A DNA stretch of 64,000 nt from DATCYX01 sp963714425 (lineage in GTDB: Bacteria; Chloroflexota; Anaerolineae; Anaerolineales; UBA4823), in contig CAVQOI010000008.1 in the NCBI GenBank assembly GCA_963714425.1, positions 372,001-436,000 on the forward strand, in the 5' to 3' direction. Below, one piece after another: positions 25,593 to 34,910 of the stretch. The translations under genes were made by a program, and so were the position numbers. Every line of letters begins with the position of its first letter. Within the stretch, counting starts at the first letter, position 1. Under the pieces are notes generated by a model, which saw only the letters and a list, made by a program, of their open reading frames with translations, searched no databases and was not told the origin of the DNA.

Positions 25593-26750
25593 GTGGATAT
25601 TCGCTCTCTACTACAGGCTCTTCTTAAGTCACACTCTAAAGCCGCTAGTTTTGATGTCATTAATCATTCACTCCACGAAAGTTTGGAAGCTGCTTTGGAC
25701 TGGATCTACCAAGCGCATAAGCAGACTGGTTATATGGGTATCTCAAAGGGATATGATATTATCCGCAGGAATTGGGGACCAGCATACCCAGAAACGACAG
25801 GATACACTATCCCAACATTACTTAATACGGGGCTCTGGCTTAACCGGCCTGACTTAACTTCCCTGGCGCTAACCCTCTCTGATAAACTTCTCGAAATTGT
25901 CACATCCGAAGGAGGCATTGCTCACTGGAAATCCACTCCTGTTGGTGAACCTATCGTATTCGATACTGGTCAAGTCATATTTGGCTGGTTATCTGCGTAT
26001 CAAGTCAGTGGAGACAGGAAATATCTTAACGCTGCTCAGAGGGCTGGGAATTGGTTAATTAATATCCAACATCCGGATGGTATGTGGAAATCTAACCAGT
26101 ATCTTGGCTATGATAAAGTGATTGATACGCGAGTCGTTTGGGCGCTGTTGTTATTGGCTCAGCAAGCAGGAGACAAAAAATCTTTAGTAGGAATTAGAAA
26201 GAATTTAGATTGGGCGTTATCGAATCAGGATTCTGATGGTTGGTTTAGACATTGCAGCTTTACACCTGAGCAGGATGCACTAACGCATACAATCGCGTAT
26301 ACTGTAGAAGGATTATTCGAATCCGGATTGATCCTGGATGAAGATAAGTATGTAAATTCAGCCATTAAGACAGCAGATGCGCTGCTTGCAAAACAACGTC
26401 TGGATGGTAGCCTCCCCGGATTATTTGCGAAGGAATGGCAAGCTACAAGTCGGTGGTCTTGCCTCACGGGAGATTGTCAGATTGCAGCATTATGGTTGAG
26501 AATGAACCAGTACGAACGTCGCCCTGAGTATGTCGAGGGTGCTAAGAAACTAATCTCATTTATAGTTAATAATCAATATCGCACTAGGAATAATCAAAAT
26601 CTGTACGGTGGATTAGCTGGCTCTTCTCCAGTCACAGGAGCATATGAACGGTTCAAACTCCCGAATTGGACTGCGAAATTTTTTATTGATGTTCTGTTGA
26701 CTTTATTCCAGTCAGAACAGCAGGAGGAGTTGATAATTTTTAAAGGGTAA
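25593..26750 (+). CDS. Alpha/alpha-toroid protein, unknown function
   Basis: A 385-residue soluble protein. Its repeated helical pattern, with conserved G-x-W/G-x-F turns (HPDGMWKSNQYLGYDKVIDTR, DSDGWFRHC, RLDGSLPGLF, WSCLTGDCQIA), fits an (alpha/alpha)6 barrel as in six-hairpin glycosidases, glucuronyl C5-epimerases and terpene-cyclase-like folds. No signal peptide is seen. The GTG start has no strong ribosome site. Placed between an acyl ligase and a processive-type glycosyltransferase, it could be a glycan-modifying epimerase or lyase; this is inference only. No catalytic residues could be assigned. Confidence 0.65.
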   Translation: MDIRSLLQALLKSHSKAASFDVINHSLHESLEAALDWIYQAHKQTGYMGISKGYDIIRRNWGPAYPETTGYTIPTLLNTGLWLNRPDLTSLALTLSDKLLEIVTSEGGIAHWKSTPVGEPIVFDTGQVIFGWLSAYQVSGDRKYLNAAQRAGNWLINIQHPDGMWKSNQYLGYDKVIDTRVVWALLLLAQQAGDKKSLVGIRKNLDWALSNQDSDGWFRHCSFTPEQDALTHTIAYTVEGLFESGLILDEDKYVNSAIKTADALLAKQRLDGSLPGLFAKEWQATSRWSCLTGDCQIAALWLRMNQYERRPEYVEGAKKLISFIVNNQYRTRNNQNLYGGLAGSSPVTGAYERFKLPNWTAKFFIDVLLTLFQSEQQEELIIFKG

Positions 26751-26791
26751 TTGGGTGTGCAAGTCTAGCTTAGGATACGGAGGTTGTACCA

Positions 26792-28009
26792 ATGTATTTG
26801 CTTTCGATCCTCTCTTTGGTTATCCTCTTACCGCCAATTGTTTATTTGTTTTGTTTAGCAATTGCTTCAATTCGCAGTCCAGCTTACCAGGCAATTGAAA
26901 ATTTAACCCCGCAGCATCGGTTTGCAATTGCTATTCCGGCTCACGATGAGGAGAATGTGATCTCCCGGACAATCGAGCAATTGTTAATGCAAAGTTACCC
27001 TTCAGATTTATACCAAATCTTTGTTATTGCCGATCATTGCAGTGATAACACAGCAAGCCTAGCACGGAATGCAGGTGCGATTGCTCTCGAACGCATGGAT
27101 GGCTCTCGTTGTGGCAAAGGTAGCGCTCTAATCTGGGCATTTCCCCAGATTTTTGAGCGTTGTAATTGCGATGCGATCGTAATATTTGACGCAGATACAC
27201 TCGTTGATAACAATTTTTTACAGGCAATAGATAATCGTCTTAAAAGCGGGGCAAGGGTGATTCAGGGACAGCATATCATCTCGAATCCGGAGCAAGGGTG
27301 GTTTCCTAGCTTGACATACGCGATGTTTCTGATAGACAATCGTTATCAAAATTTAGGTCGCACAACTTTAGGTCTGTCAGCTAAAAATATGGGTGACTCA
27401 ATCTGTTTCCGCGGTGATGTCGTCAGGAAAATAGGCTATGGAACTGGTCTAACGGACGACTACCTATCTCGCCAAAAACTCTTATTAGAAGGCATTAATA
27501 TTGTTTACGAGCCTTTGGCAATTGGCTACGGCGAAGCTCCAGTGAGATGGTCAGATGCTGTGAGCCAACGCAAACGGTGGCTTCAAGGCACCTGCGAATC
27601 CAGTAGGAGTTACTCGCGAAGGATGCTGACCAGCGGTTTAAAGCGAAACAACCTTCCCCTCATCGATGGTGCTCTGCAGAGTTTATTCCCAAGCTACTCA
27701 ACCATAACTTTGTTCGTCCTGCTTCTCCTCGGGGCACACATATTCTTCTATCTGCTCACACCTCCAAATGTCCAATATCAAGCTCGTCCACCAATTGCAG
27801 TTTTAGGTATCCTAACTTTCCTGCTTTTTATTTATCCATTTATTGGGCTATTCTTAGAAAAGGCTCCACTAAACGCATATCTTGTAATATTGACAGGTCC
27901 GTTCTATATAATTTGGAGGACAATTCTAGCCATACTCACCCGGTCAATCAAAAGATCAAACGTTTGGGTGCGTACAACACACGGAGATTCAAAGCTACAT
28001 GTCAAGTAA
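26792..28009 (+). CDS. Membrane-bound family 2 glycosyltransferase (cellulose-synthase-like)
   Basis: A 405-residue processive-type GT2. An N-terminal membrane span (YLLSILSLVILLPPIVYLFCLAI in the first 25 residues) precedes the catalytic domain, in which IAIPAHDEENVISRTIEQLL, FDADT (DxD), the TDDY segment and QRKRW (Q-x-x-R-W) are visible. Two further spans follow at the C-terminus. The complete D, DxD, TDD, QxxRW set is that of processive synthases and of polyprenyl-linked beta-glycosyltransferases. Its 42-nt upstream gap and good spacing fit the same transcript. Confidence 0.88.
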   Translation: MYLLSILSLVILLPPIVYLFCLAIASIRSPAYQAIENLTPQHRFAIAIPAHDEENVISRTIEQLLMQSYPSDLYQIFVIADHCSDNTASLARNAGAIALERMDGSRCGKGSALIWAFPQIFERCNCDAIVIFDADTLVDNNFLQAIDNRLKSGARVIQGQHIISNPEQGWFPSLTYAMFLIDNRYQNLGRTTLGLSAKNMGDSICFRGDVVRKIGYGTGLTDDYLSRQKLLLEGINIVYEPLAIGYGEAPVRWSDAVSQRKRWLQGTCESSRSYSRRMLTSGLKRNNLPLIDGALQSLFPSYSTITLFVLLLLGAHIFFYLLTPPNVQYQARPPIAVLGILTFLLFIYPFIGLFLEKAPLNAYLVILTGPFYIIWRTILAILTRSIKRSNVWVRTTHGDSKLHVK

Positions 28010-28036
28010 CACGAAGATTTTTATAGTGAGGTATAG

Positions 28037-30034
28037 ATGTGTGGAATTACCGGTACTCTTAACCTAACCAAGACTCATCCAATAACCGAAGCCGACCAAA
28101 GGCAGATGCTCGCAATGGTTCGCCACCGCGGACCCGATGAATTTGGTATCTACCTGGATGAAGAAATTGGAATGGGAAGCGCCAGATTAAGCATTATCGA
28201 TCTCAGTGGTGGGCAGCAGCCCATATCCAACGAGGACGGAACGGTTTGGATCGTATTAAATGGTGAAATATTTAATTACATCGAGCTCCGTCCAGACCTG
28301 GAAAAACGAGGCCACCAATTTTCAACAAATACGGATACGGAAATCATCGTCCATCTCTACGAAGATTATGGTGCAGATTGCTTGCGGTTTCTCAACGGTC
28401 AATATTCGATTGCCTTGTGGGACTCACGATCCTCAACCCTCCTCCTGGCACGAGATCGTTTAGGAATCCGCCCACTCTTTTACACCCAGGTGGATGGGGC
28501 GTTGATATTTGCGTCAGAGATCAAAGCCCTTCTGGCAGATCACAGGGTCCATGCCGAAATTGACCCTGTATCTATGGATCAAATTTTCACATATTGGAGC
28601 ACACTCACACCCCGTAGTGTGTTTAAGGGCATCCAAGAAATCCCGCCAGGACATTTCTTACTGGCAGGCGGAGGGAATATTAGGATCGAGCGATACTGGC
28701 AAGTCGAGTTCCCTGAACAGAATACTTATCAGGTGAAACCGTTGGAAGGATACCTTGAGGAGTTCCGCAGCTTGCTGGTTGACGCTACTAAGATCCGTTT
28801 GCGCGCAGATGTCCCAGTTGGCGCTTACCTCAGTGGCGGATTGGATTCATCAACCACGGCTGCCATCATCCGTAATTACACCGACAACCGATTGGATACA
28901 TTCTCCATTGCATTCAGCGATCGCGAATTCGACGAGAGCGATTATCAAATCAAAATGGCGAAGCTGTTGGGGACCGACCATCATGTAGTCTACGCATCCA
29001 ATGAAGAGATCGGTCTTGCGTTCCCTGAGGTTATCTGGCATACCGAGACTCCCATACTGCGTACGTCTCCTGCACCGTTATTCTTGCTCTCAAAATTGGT
29101 TCGCGAGCACGAGTATAAAGTTGTGATGACAGGTGAAGGCGCAGATGAATTTTTGGCTGGCTATAACATTTTCAAAGAAGCGTTGATCCGACAATTCTGG
29201 GCAAAAGATCCAGAGTCAAGTATCCGCCCGTTGTTACTAAAAAAACTCTATCCATACATCGGCGACCTTTCCCGAAGCGGCGATGCATACTTAAGCGCAT
29301 TCTTCGGTGAGAGGTTGACGGATGTCGATTCACCATACTACTCGCATATGATTCGGTGGAGAAATACTGCCCGCACAAAACGCTTCTTCTCTGAGGATCT
29401 GAAGAATGCGAGCACACCCTCCGAAGAAAGTTTATATCCTGTCCCTCTTCCTGAGGGGTTTATGCATTGGCACCCACTGAACCGCGCACAGTACATTGAG
29501 ATTTCTGTCTTTTTAGCTCAATATTTACTCTCTTCGCAAGGTGATCGTGTAGCCATGGCACACGCAGTTGAGGGGCGATTTCCTTTCCTGGATTACCGTG
29601 TTGTCGAGTTCTGCAACCTGCTTCCACCAGAATTTAAGTTGCGCGGGTTGACCGAAAAATATTTGCTCAAGCAGCTCGCTCGTCAGTGGCTGCCGGAAGA
29701 AATCTGGAGACGCCCCAAGAAACCATATCGCGCACCCATTCAGAATAGTTTCTTTAACCCCTCAACCATGGAGAGTACGCGGGATATGCTCTCTTCTCAA
29801 TCAATTGTTTCCTCAGGATTGTTCAAGCCTGTGGCTGTTCAGCAATTGGTTGAGAAGGCGGGCAGCGGCGCTCGTTTGAGCGAGACAGATGACATGGCCT
29901 TGGTAGGTATACTGTCGTCCCAGCTGGTATACAAACATTTCGTGTCAGAGTTTAATATGCCTCTACCTCTCGCTTCACCAGACAACGTCAAGGTCTGCGA
30001 TAAGCGAAAAACGGCTGTTGGAGCAAATACATGA
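28037..30034 (+). CDS. asnB: Glutamine-hydrolysing asparagine synthase-type amidotransferase
   Basis: Two-domain enzyme of 665 residues. Cys2 (MCGITG) is the N-terminal glutaminase nucleophile, followed by the H-R-G-P-D glutaminase motif. The synthetase domain starts with the pyrophosphate loop AYLSGGLDSSTTA. The family makes asparagine, but relatives in polysaccharide loci amidate sugar carboxylates or act on carrier-bound acids. It overlaps the NAD synthetase-like gene by 4 nt and belongs to the same operon. The combination with an acyl ligase and carrier protein recalls the amidotransferase of exosortase-type exopolysaccharide clusters. Confidence 0.88.
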   Translation: MCGITGTLNLTKTHPITEADQRQMLAMVRHRGPDEFGIYLDEEIGMGSARLSIIDLSGGQQPISNEDGTVWIVLNGEIFNYIELRPDLEKRGHQFSTNTDTEIIVHLYEDYGADCLRFLNGQYSIALWDSRSSTLLLARDRLGIRPLFYTQVDGALIFASEIKALLADHRVHAEIDPVSMDQIFTYWSTLTPRSVFKGIQEIPPGHFLLAGGGNIRIERYWQVEFPEQNTYQVKPLEGYLEEFRSLLVDATKIRLRADVPVGAYLSGGLDSSTTAAIIRNYTDNRLDTFSIAFSDREFDESDYQIKMAKLLGTDHHVVYASNEEIGLAFPEVIWHTETPILRTSPAPLFLLSKLVREHEYKVVMTGEGADEFLAGYNIFKEALIRQFWAKDPESSIRPLLLKKLYPYIGDLSRSGDAYLSAFFGERLTDVDSPYYSHMIRWRNTARTKRFFSEDLKNASTPSEESLYPVPLPEGFMHWHPLNRAQYIEISVFLAQYLLSSQGDRVAMAHAVEGRFPFLDYRVVEFCNLLPPEFKLRGLTEKYLLKQLARQWLPEEIWRRPKKPYRAPIQNSFFNPSTMESTRDMLSSQSIVSSGLFKPVAVQQLVEKAGSGARLSETDDMALVGILSSQLVYKHFVSEFNMPLPLASPDNVKVCDKRKTAVGANT

Positions 30035-31017
30035 CCTTTGATAAACATATATTGAGCATCAATCCAGCTGAAGAAACTCAGCGGATTATTGAGTTGTTAC
30101 GGGGAGGTGTTCGCCAGGTTCTAAAAAGATATGGGGCTGTAGTCGGTATCAGTGGGGGGGTGGATTCGTCTGTAGTGTTAGCCCTGTGCGTGCGCGCCTT
30201 TGGTTTCGAAAAGGTAGCTGCGGTGATGATGCCGGAGAAAGATTCTGATCCCGAGACTGAAAGGCTTTCGCGTCTTGTCGCGCAGCACTATGGAATACAG
30301 CCAGTGATGGAGGATATAACACCCGTACTGGATGGATTTAACTGCTACAAACGCAGGGATGACGCAATCCAGCGTGTTTTCCCAGAATATCGGCCCGAAG
30401 CTGGTTATAAAGCCAAAATTGGTTTGCCACCAAACTTACTGGAAGAAGATACCCTGAATGTCTTTTATTTGACGATCGTAACCCCAGATGGAGCAGAAAA
30501 GACCCAACGTCTACCCATTCGTGAATATTATCAGATTGTGGCTGCATCCAATTTTAAACAGCGCACTCGTATGGCCTTGCTATACTTTCATGCAGAGTTG
30601 CATAACTTCGCCGTGATCGGAACCGCAAATAAAAACGAGCATGACCAGGGATTTTTTGTTAAATATGGCGATGGAGGCGTGGATATCAAGCCCATCGCGC
30701 ATCTGTACAAAACTCAAATCTACCAGCTCGCTAGCTATCTGGAAGTTCCTGATGAGATCCGTACAAGACCTCCAACAACGGATACATACAGCGCTCCCAG
30801 CACACAACAGGAATTCTTTTTCCGGTTGCCATTTGAGATCATGGATTTGCTGTGGTATGCTCAGGAGCATCACATTCCAGTATCCGATGTAGCTGGGGTG
30901 ATGGGGTTGAGCGAGCAGCAAGTCCAGCGAGCCTATGCTGATTTTCAACGAAAATCTCGCACTACTGAATATCTCCGCACCCTCCCCATAGGGTTTGATC
31001 AACCCTTCAATATCTGA
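30031..31017 (+). CDS. nadE: NAD synthetase-like ATP pyrophosphatase (ammonia-dependent NadE type)
   Basis: A 328-residue PP-loop ATPase. VVGISGGVDSSVVLALC is the pyrophosphate-binding SGGxDS loop, and IGTANKNEHDQGFFVKYGDGGVDIKPIAHLYKTQIYQLA matches the NAD-synthetase signature with the D-G-x-x-D-I-x-P-I segment. No glutaminase domain is present, so ammonia must come from elsewhere; the upstream AsnB is a possible source. The start overlaps asnB by 4 nt. The length exceeds the usual 245-280 of single-domain NadE because of an insert around residues 110-175 (G-Y-K-A-K-I-G-L-P-P-N-L). It may be a paralogue dedicated to the polysaccharide. Confidence 0.8.
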   Translation: MTFDKHILSINPAEETQRIIELLRGGVRQVLKRYGAVVGISGGVDSSVVLALCVRAFGFEKVAAVMMPEKDSDPETERLSRLVAQHYGIQPVMEDITPVLDGFNCYKRRDDAIQRVFPEYRPEAGYKAKIGLPPNLLEEDTLNVFYLTIVTPDGAEKTQRLPIREYYQIVAASNFKQRTRMALLYFHAELHNFAVIGTANKNEHDQGFFVKYGDGGVDIKPIAHLYKTQIYQLASYLEVPDEIRTRPPTTDTYSAPSTQQEFFFRLPFEIMDLLWYAQEHHIPVSDVAGVMGLSEQQVQRAYADFQRKSRTTEYLRTLPIGFDQPFNI

Positions 31018-31067
31018 ATTTGGGGGAGTATTAAGTATATGATTAGTAATTTATACCGGAACACCAC

Positions 31068-32321
31068 TTGCATATATTATTTCTTACCCAAATAATTCCA
31101 TATCCGCCTGATGCTGGTCCAAGAGTGAAAACCTGGCACGTCTTAAGGTACCTTTCAGAGTTGGGTCATCACGTGTTTCTAGCTTCCTTTATTCGTCCAG
31201 AGGAAGAACAATACATCCCTACCCTGGAGAAAGTATGCAAGAAGGTTTACACGGTTCCGATAACACGTTCGCGCTTGCATGACGCAGCATATTGGTTGCG
31301 CAGTCAAATTTCTAGGCGGCCGTTCTTAATCGAACGAGACGATTTGGTTGCCATGCGCAACTGTGTAGATGAGATTGTATCGACCCAAGCGATCGATATT
31401 ATCCACGCTGACCAGTTAAGCATGACACAGTTTGCACAAACCAGCCTCGGATCACTTTCGAGCGGAAGAAAGCCCATGCTGATATTCGATGCACATAATG
31501 CTGTGTGGACAATTGTTGAACAGATGATCGGGAATGTCCCATGGATCTTGCGTCCTATCTTAATGCTCGAAGCGCAAAGGGTGAAATATTATGAAGGAAA
31601 GATCGTCAATTCCTTCGACCACACATTTACAGTGAGTGAAATTGACCGGCAATATATGTTAGATGCTAAAGAATATTACCTTCGTATGAAACACGTGAAG
31701 GATGTGAATATCTCGGGGAATGGGAAAGCGATCTCTGTCATCCCAATCGCTGTTGATACAAAAAAGTTACTGCCAGTCATACGCAACGCAGATACTCAAG
31801 AGCTATTTACGATGGGTACGTTACATTACCCTCCCAATGCTGATGGCATTCGGTGGTTCGTGCAAGAAGTTTTTCCATTAATTAAGGAAAAAATACCTTC
31901 TGCGACATTGACAATTGCAGGCAGGAACCCTCCTGCCGATTTCTTTCGTTTTGAAGAGGCGAGTGCCGGAGCGATAAAAGTTACAGGCTTCGTGCCCGAG
32001 TTGACGCCCCATCTGGAACGCTCAGCGGCGATGGTCGTCCCGGTGCGTGCTGGGAGCGGTATGCGCGTTCGTATTTTAGAGGGATTTGCGCAAGCCATGC
32101 CTATTGTTACAACAACGGTTGGCTTAGAGGGTATTCAAGCCAAGCACGGGGAGGAGGTAATGGTTGCAGATACGCCAGTGGATTTTGCGAACTGTGTTGT
32201 TGAATTATTAGGAGATGTCGATATGCAGAGGAGGTTGGCTCGTAATAGTCGACTATTGGCGGAGACAATCTATGATTGGAAGGTCGTATTAAAACAGTTG
32301 GAACCCGTATATGAAAGCTGA
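31068..32321 (+). CDS. Family 4 glycosyltransferase
   Basis: GT-B enzyme of 417 residues with N-terminus MHILFLTQIIPYPPDAGPRVKTWHVLRYL, and in the donor domain VRAGSGMRVRILEGFAQAMPIVTTTVGLEG. The TTG start at 31068 is inferred from the family N-terminus, which leaves a 50-nt gap after nadE. It overlaps the GT39 gene by 11 nt. It is related to the enzymes at 15340 and 33669. Sugar specificity unknown. Confidence 0.88.
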   Translation: MHILFLTQIIPYPPDAGPRVKTWHVLRYLSELGHHVFLASFIRPEEEQYIPTLEKVCKKVYTVPITRSRLHDAAYWLRSQISRRPFLIERDDLVAMRNCVDEIVSTQAIDIIHADQLSMTQFAQTSLGSLSSGRKPMLIFDAHNAVWTIVEQMIGNVPWILRPILMLEAQRVKYYEGKIVNSFDHTFTVSEIDRQYMLDAKEYYLRMKHVKDVNISGNGKAISVIPIAVDTKKLLPVIRNADTQELFTMGTLHYPPNADGIRWFVQEVFPLIKEKIPSATLTIAGRNPPADFFRFEEASAGAIKVTGFVPELTPHLERSAAMVVPVRAGSGMRVRILEGFAQAMPIVTTTVGLEGIQAKHGEEVMVADTPVDFANCVVELLGDVDMQRRLARNSRLLAETIYDWKVVLKQLEPVYES

Positions 32322-33672
32322 ATCGCGGCCAAGCGAAAACGCAAAATACATTCGCTGGCTAATTGCCATACTAATTGTGTCAATTACTGCGCGGGTTGGT
32401 GCTGCTATTGTCTTGGGTGACCAAATTGTCGATCTGCCAGGTACCAGCGACCAGCTCTCATACCATACACTAGCCACGCAAGTGTTAGGCGGGAAAGGTT
32501 TTACCTTTCCCGTAGAATGGTGGCCTGTGACGGCTGCAGGCGCCCCAACAGCTCACTGGAGTTTCTTGTACACATTCTACTTGATAGGTGTATATTTTAT
32601 TTTTGGTGAGCACCCACTTGCCGCTCGTTTATTACAAGCAGCCATTGTCGGGTTGGCACATCCCTTGTTAGTTTTCGCAATTGGACGCCGGGTATTTGGC
32701 CCAAAAACAGGCATTATCGCTGCTGGAATTACAGCTATTTATTCCTATTTTATTTATTATTCCGGGACTTTGATGACCGAGCCGTTCTATATTACATCTA
32801 TTCTTGCAGCACTTTATTTGGCGATCCTAATCGGTCAACGATCTTTTACCCGTCAGGACCGTAAACCACAACTTAATATCCATGTTATAGCTTTATATCT
32901 AGGATTAGCTTTGGCGATGACCGTGTTGCTCAGGCAGCTGTTTTTACTGATAATTCCATTTATCCTAATATGGGTGCTTTGGTCAGGTGGTCGCTCACGA
33001 CTGGTTCCGGTGATAATCGCTGGAATAACCGTCCTGCTGGTGATCTTGCCTTATACATTATTCAATTATGCTCGTTTTAATCGTTTTGTATTATTAAATA
33101 CTAATGCGGGTTATGCTCTGTATATGGGCAATCATCCGATTTATGGAACAAAATTCATCCCAATATTAGAATCTGAAATGTATATCCGCCTCATCCCACC
33201 TGAGCTACGCAGTTTGGATGAGGCTGCTCTAGATCAAGAGTTACTCAAGCGCGGGATAAAATTTGTAACGCAGGATCCGGTCCGGTACCTTCTATTATCT
33301 GTGAGTAGAATCCCCCCTTATTTTATGTTCTGGCCATCCCGTGAGAGTGGAACTATTAGCAATATTTCTCGAGTGGGAAGTTTTGGATTATTTCTGCCCT
33401 TTATGCTCTATGGAATGGGGCGCGCACTAATTGAGAGTTGGAAACCCTTTCGGGAGATGCTCAGCCAGCCAGTGTTCCTTCTAGGCGTCTTCATGCTTGT
33501 TTACTCTTTGGTCCATCTGCTTACCTGGGCCCTCATCCGGTATCGCCTGCCTGTGGATGGAATCGCGGTTATTTTTGCTGGATACGCATTCTCAGACATC
33601 TACCAGAAGATTATCGTTTGGCGCCGGTCGGCAGCAAAGCAATTTCTGAGCACTCCCGGACCACAGGCATGA
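32311..33672 (+). CDS. Family 39-like membrane glycosyltransferase
   Basis: A 453-residue protein with about eleven spans and the GT-C architecture of PMT/ArnT enzymes, which use polyprenyl-phosphate sugars. The first outer loop holds an acidic residue (D-L-P-G-T-S-D-Q), and EHPLAARLLQAAIVGLAHPLL plus TEPFYITSILAALYLA are typical of the family. It may add a sugar to the lipid-linked chain on the outer face of the membrane. It overlaps the gene before by 11 nt and the gene after by 4 nt, indicating tight coupling. Confidence 0.82.
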   Translation: MKAESRPSENAKYIRWLIAILIVSITARVGAAIVLGDQIVDLPGTSDQLSYHTLATQVLGGKGFTFPVEWWPVTAAGAPTAHWSFLYTFYLIGVYFIFGEHPLAARLLQAAIVGLAHPLLVFAIGRRVFGPKTGIIAAGITAIYSYFIYYSGTLMTEPFYITSILAALYLAILIGQRSFTRQDRKPQLNIHVIALYLGLALAMTVLLRQLFLLIIPFILIWVLWSGGRSRLVPVIIAGITVLLVILPYTLFNYARFNRFVLLNTNAGYALYMGNHPIYGTKFIPILESEMYIRLIPPELRSLDEAALDQELLKRGIKFVTQDPVRYLLLSVSRIPPYFMFWPSRESGTISNISRVGSFGLFLPFMLYGMGRALIESWKPFREMLSQPVFLLGVFMLVYSLVHLLTWALIRYRLPVDGIAVIFAGYAFSDIYQKIIVWRRSAAKQFLSTPGPQA

Positions 33673-34910
33673 AGATCGCATTTGTTGTCCCCTATGTACC
33701 CACACGCATTCGAACTCGACCCTTTAATCTGATTCGCGGTCTTGTCAAACGAGGCCATCAGGTTACGTTGTTTACCTTGTGGGTAGATGCCTCTGAGAAG
33801 TTAGAACTGGATAATTTGCGTAGAGAGTGCCACTCTGTCGTGGCATTTCCACTCCCACGTTGGCGTTCTTTAGCAAACTGTATTGCCGCCCTACCAAGCT
33901 CACTTCCCCTTCAAGCCGTCTATAGTTGGCATCCTGACCTTGCATTTCATATAGAAAAGAATGCAAAAAGTAATGGCTTTGACGTTATCCATATTGAGCA
34001 CTTACGCGGTTCGCGGTATGGGCAGCATCTTAAATCTCGATTGACTCAGATTCCCTTAGTATGGGATAGTGTCGATTGCATCAGCCATCTATTCTCCCAA
34101 GCAGCAGGAGAAAGCCGTAGTCTTCTCAGCAAGCTGATCACACGCTTTGAGTTAAGCCGGACGCGTAGTTATGAAGGACGATTGCCAGAATATTTTGACC
34201 ATGTAATAATAACCTCACGGACAGATCGCAAAGCACTTTTGGAATTAATCCTTCCAGAGAGTACGCCGGCACCCATTTCGGTCCTGCCAAACGGCGTCGA
34301 TTTGGCTTATTTTCAAGAGATACAATCAATAGAGAGAGAAACAGCGTCCGTAGTGTTCAGTGGAAAAATGAGTTATCACGCTAACATCACAATGGCGCTC
34401 TTTCTAGTAAAGCAGGTAATGCCACATATATGGCAAAATCGTCCAGAGGTCAAGCTAACAATTGTGGGCAAAGATCCGCCGTCAAGCATTCAAGCGCTTG
34501 GCGCTAATCCCGCGATCTCTGTTACGGGAACCGTAGAAGATATGCGTCCCTACTTACATCGTGCGACAGTCTCAGCAACACCAATGATCTACGGGGCGGG
34601 GATTCAAAACAAGCTCCTAGAAGCAATGGCTTGCGGGACTCCCGTCGTTGCAACACCACAGGCAATCTCTTCCTTAACCGTCCGACAAGGGGAGGATCTA
34701 TTGGTGGCGGGCAACGCTAGAGATTTCGCTGACGCAATCATAAGCCTGATTAATAACTCGGAATTACGAAAACGCGTGGGCGAGGCGGGGAAGACGTACG
34801 TAGAGACTTATCATAATTGGGATACGATTTCAGGCCAATTGGAGGGGATCTACAATGAAGTCATCGATACCAAGGCAAAAATCAGTCGATCACGAATCAG
34901 TCCAAGTTGA
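33669..34910 (+). CDS. Family 4 glycosyltransferase
   Basis: GT-B enzyme of 413 residues: MKIAFVVPYVPTRIRTRPFNLIRGL, then VSVLPNGVDLAYF-type donor-domain entry, then AGIQNKLLEAMACGTPVVATPQA. The frame is open back to 33438, but the ATG at 33669 overlaps the upstream stop in ATGA and matches the family start. Its 3' end overlaps the sugar transferase gene by 56 nt, an unusually long overlap. Related to the enzymes at 15340 and 31068. Confidence 0.88.
   Translation: MKIAFVVPYVPTRIRTRPFNLIRGLVKRGHQVTLFTLWVDASEKLELDNLRRECHSVVAFPLPRWRSLANCIAALPSSLPLQAVYSWHPDLAFHIEKNAKSNGFDVIHIEHLRGSRYGQHLKSRLTQIPLVWDSVDCISHLFSQAAGESRSLLSKLITRFELSRTRSYEGRLPEYFDHVIITSRTDRKALLELILPESTPAPISVLPNGVDLAYFQEIQSIERETASVVFSGKMSYHANITMALFLVKQVMPHIWQNRPEVKLTIVGKDPPSSIQALGANPAISVTGTVEDMRPYLHRATVSATPMIYGAGIQNKLLEAMACGTPVVATPQAISSLTVRQGEDLLVAGNARDFADAIISLINNSELRKRVGEAGKTYVETYHNWDTISGQLEGIYNEVIDTKAKISRSRISPS

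Noticed and set aside
33438..33668. 77-codon N-terminal extension of the glycosyltransferase at 33669
   Set aside because: It lies wholly inside the upstream GT39 gene in another frame and does not resemble the family; the ATG at 33669 overlaps the upstream stop.
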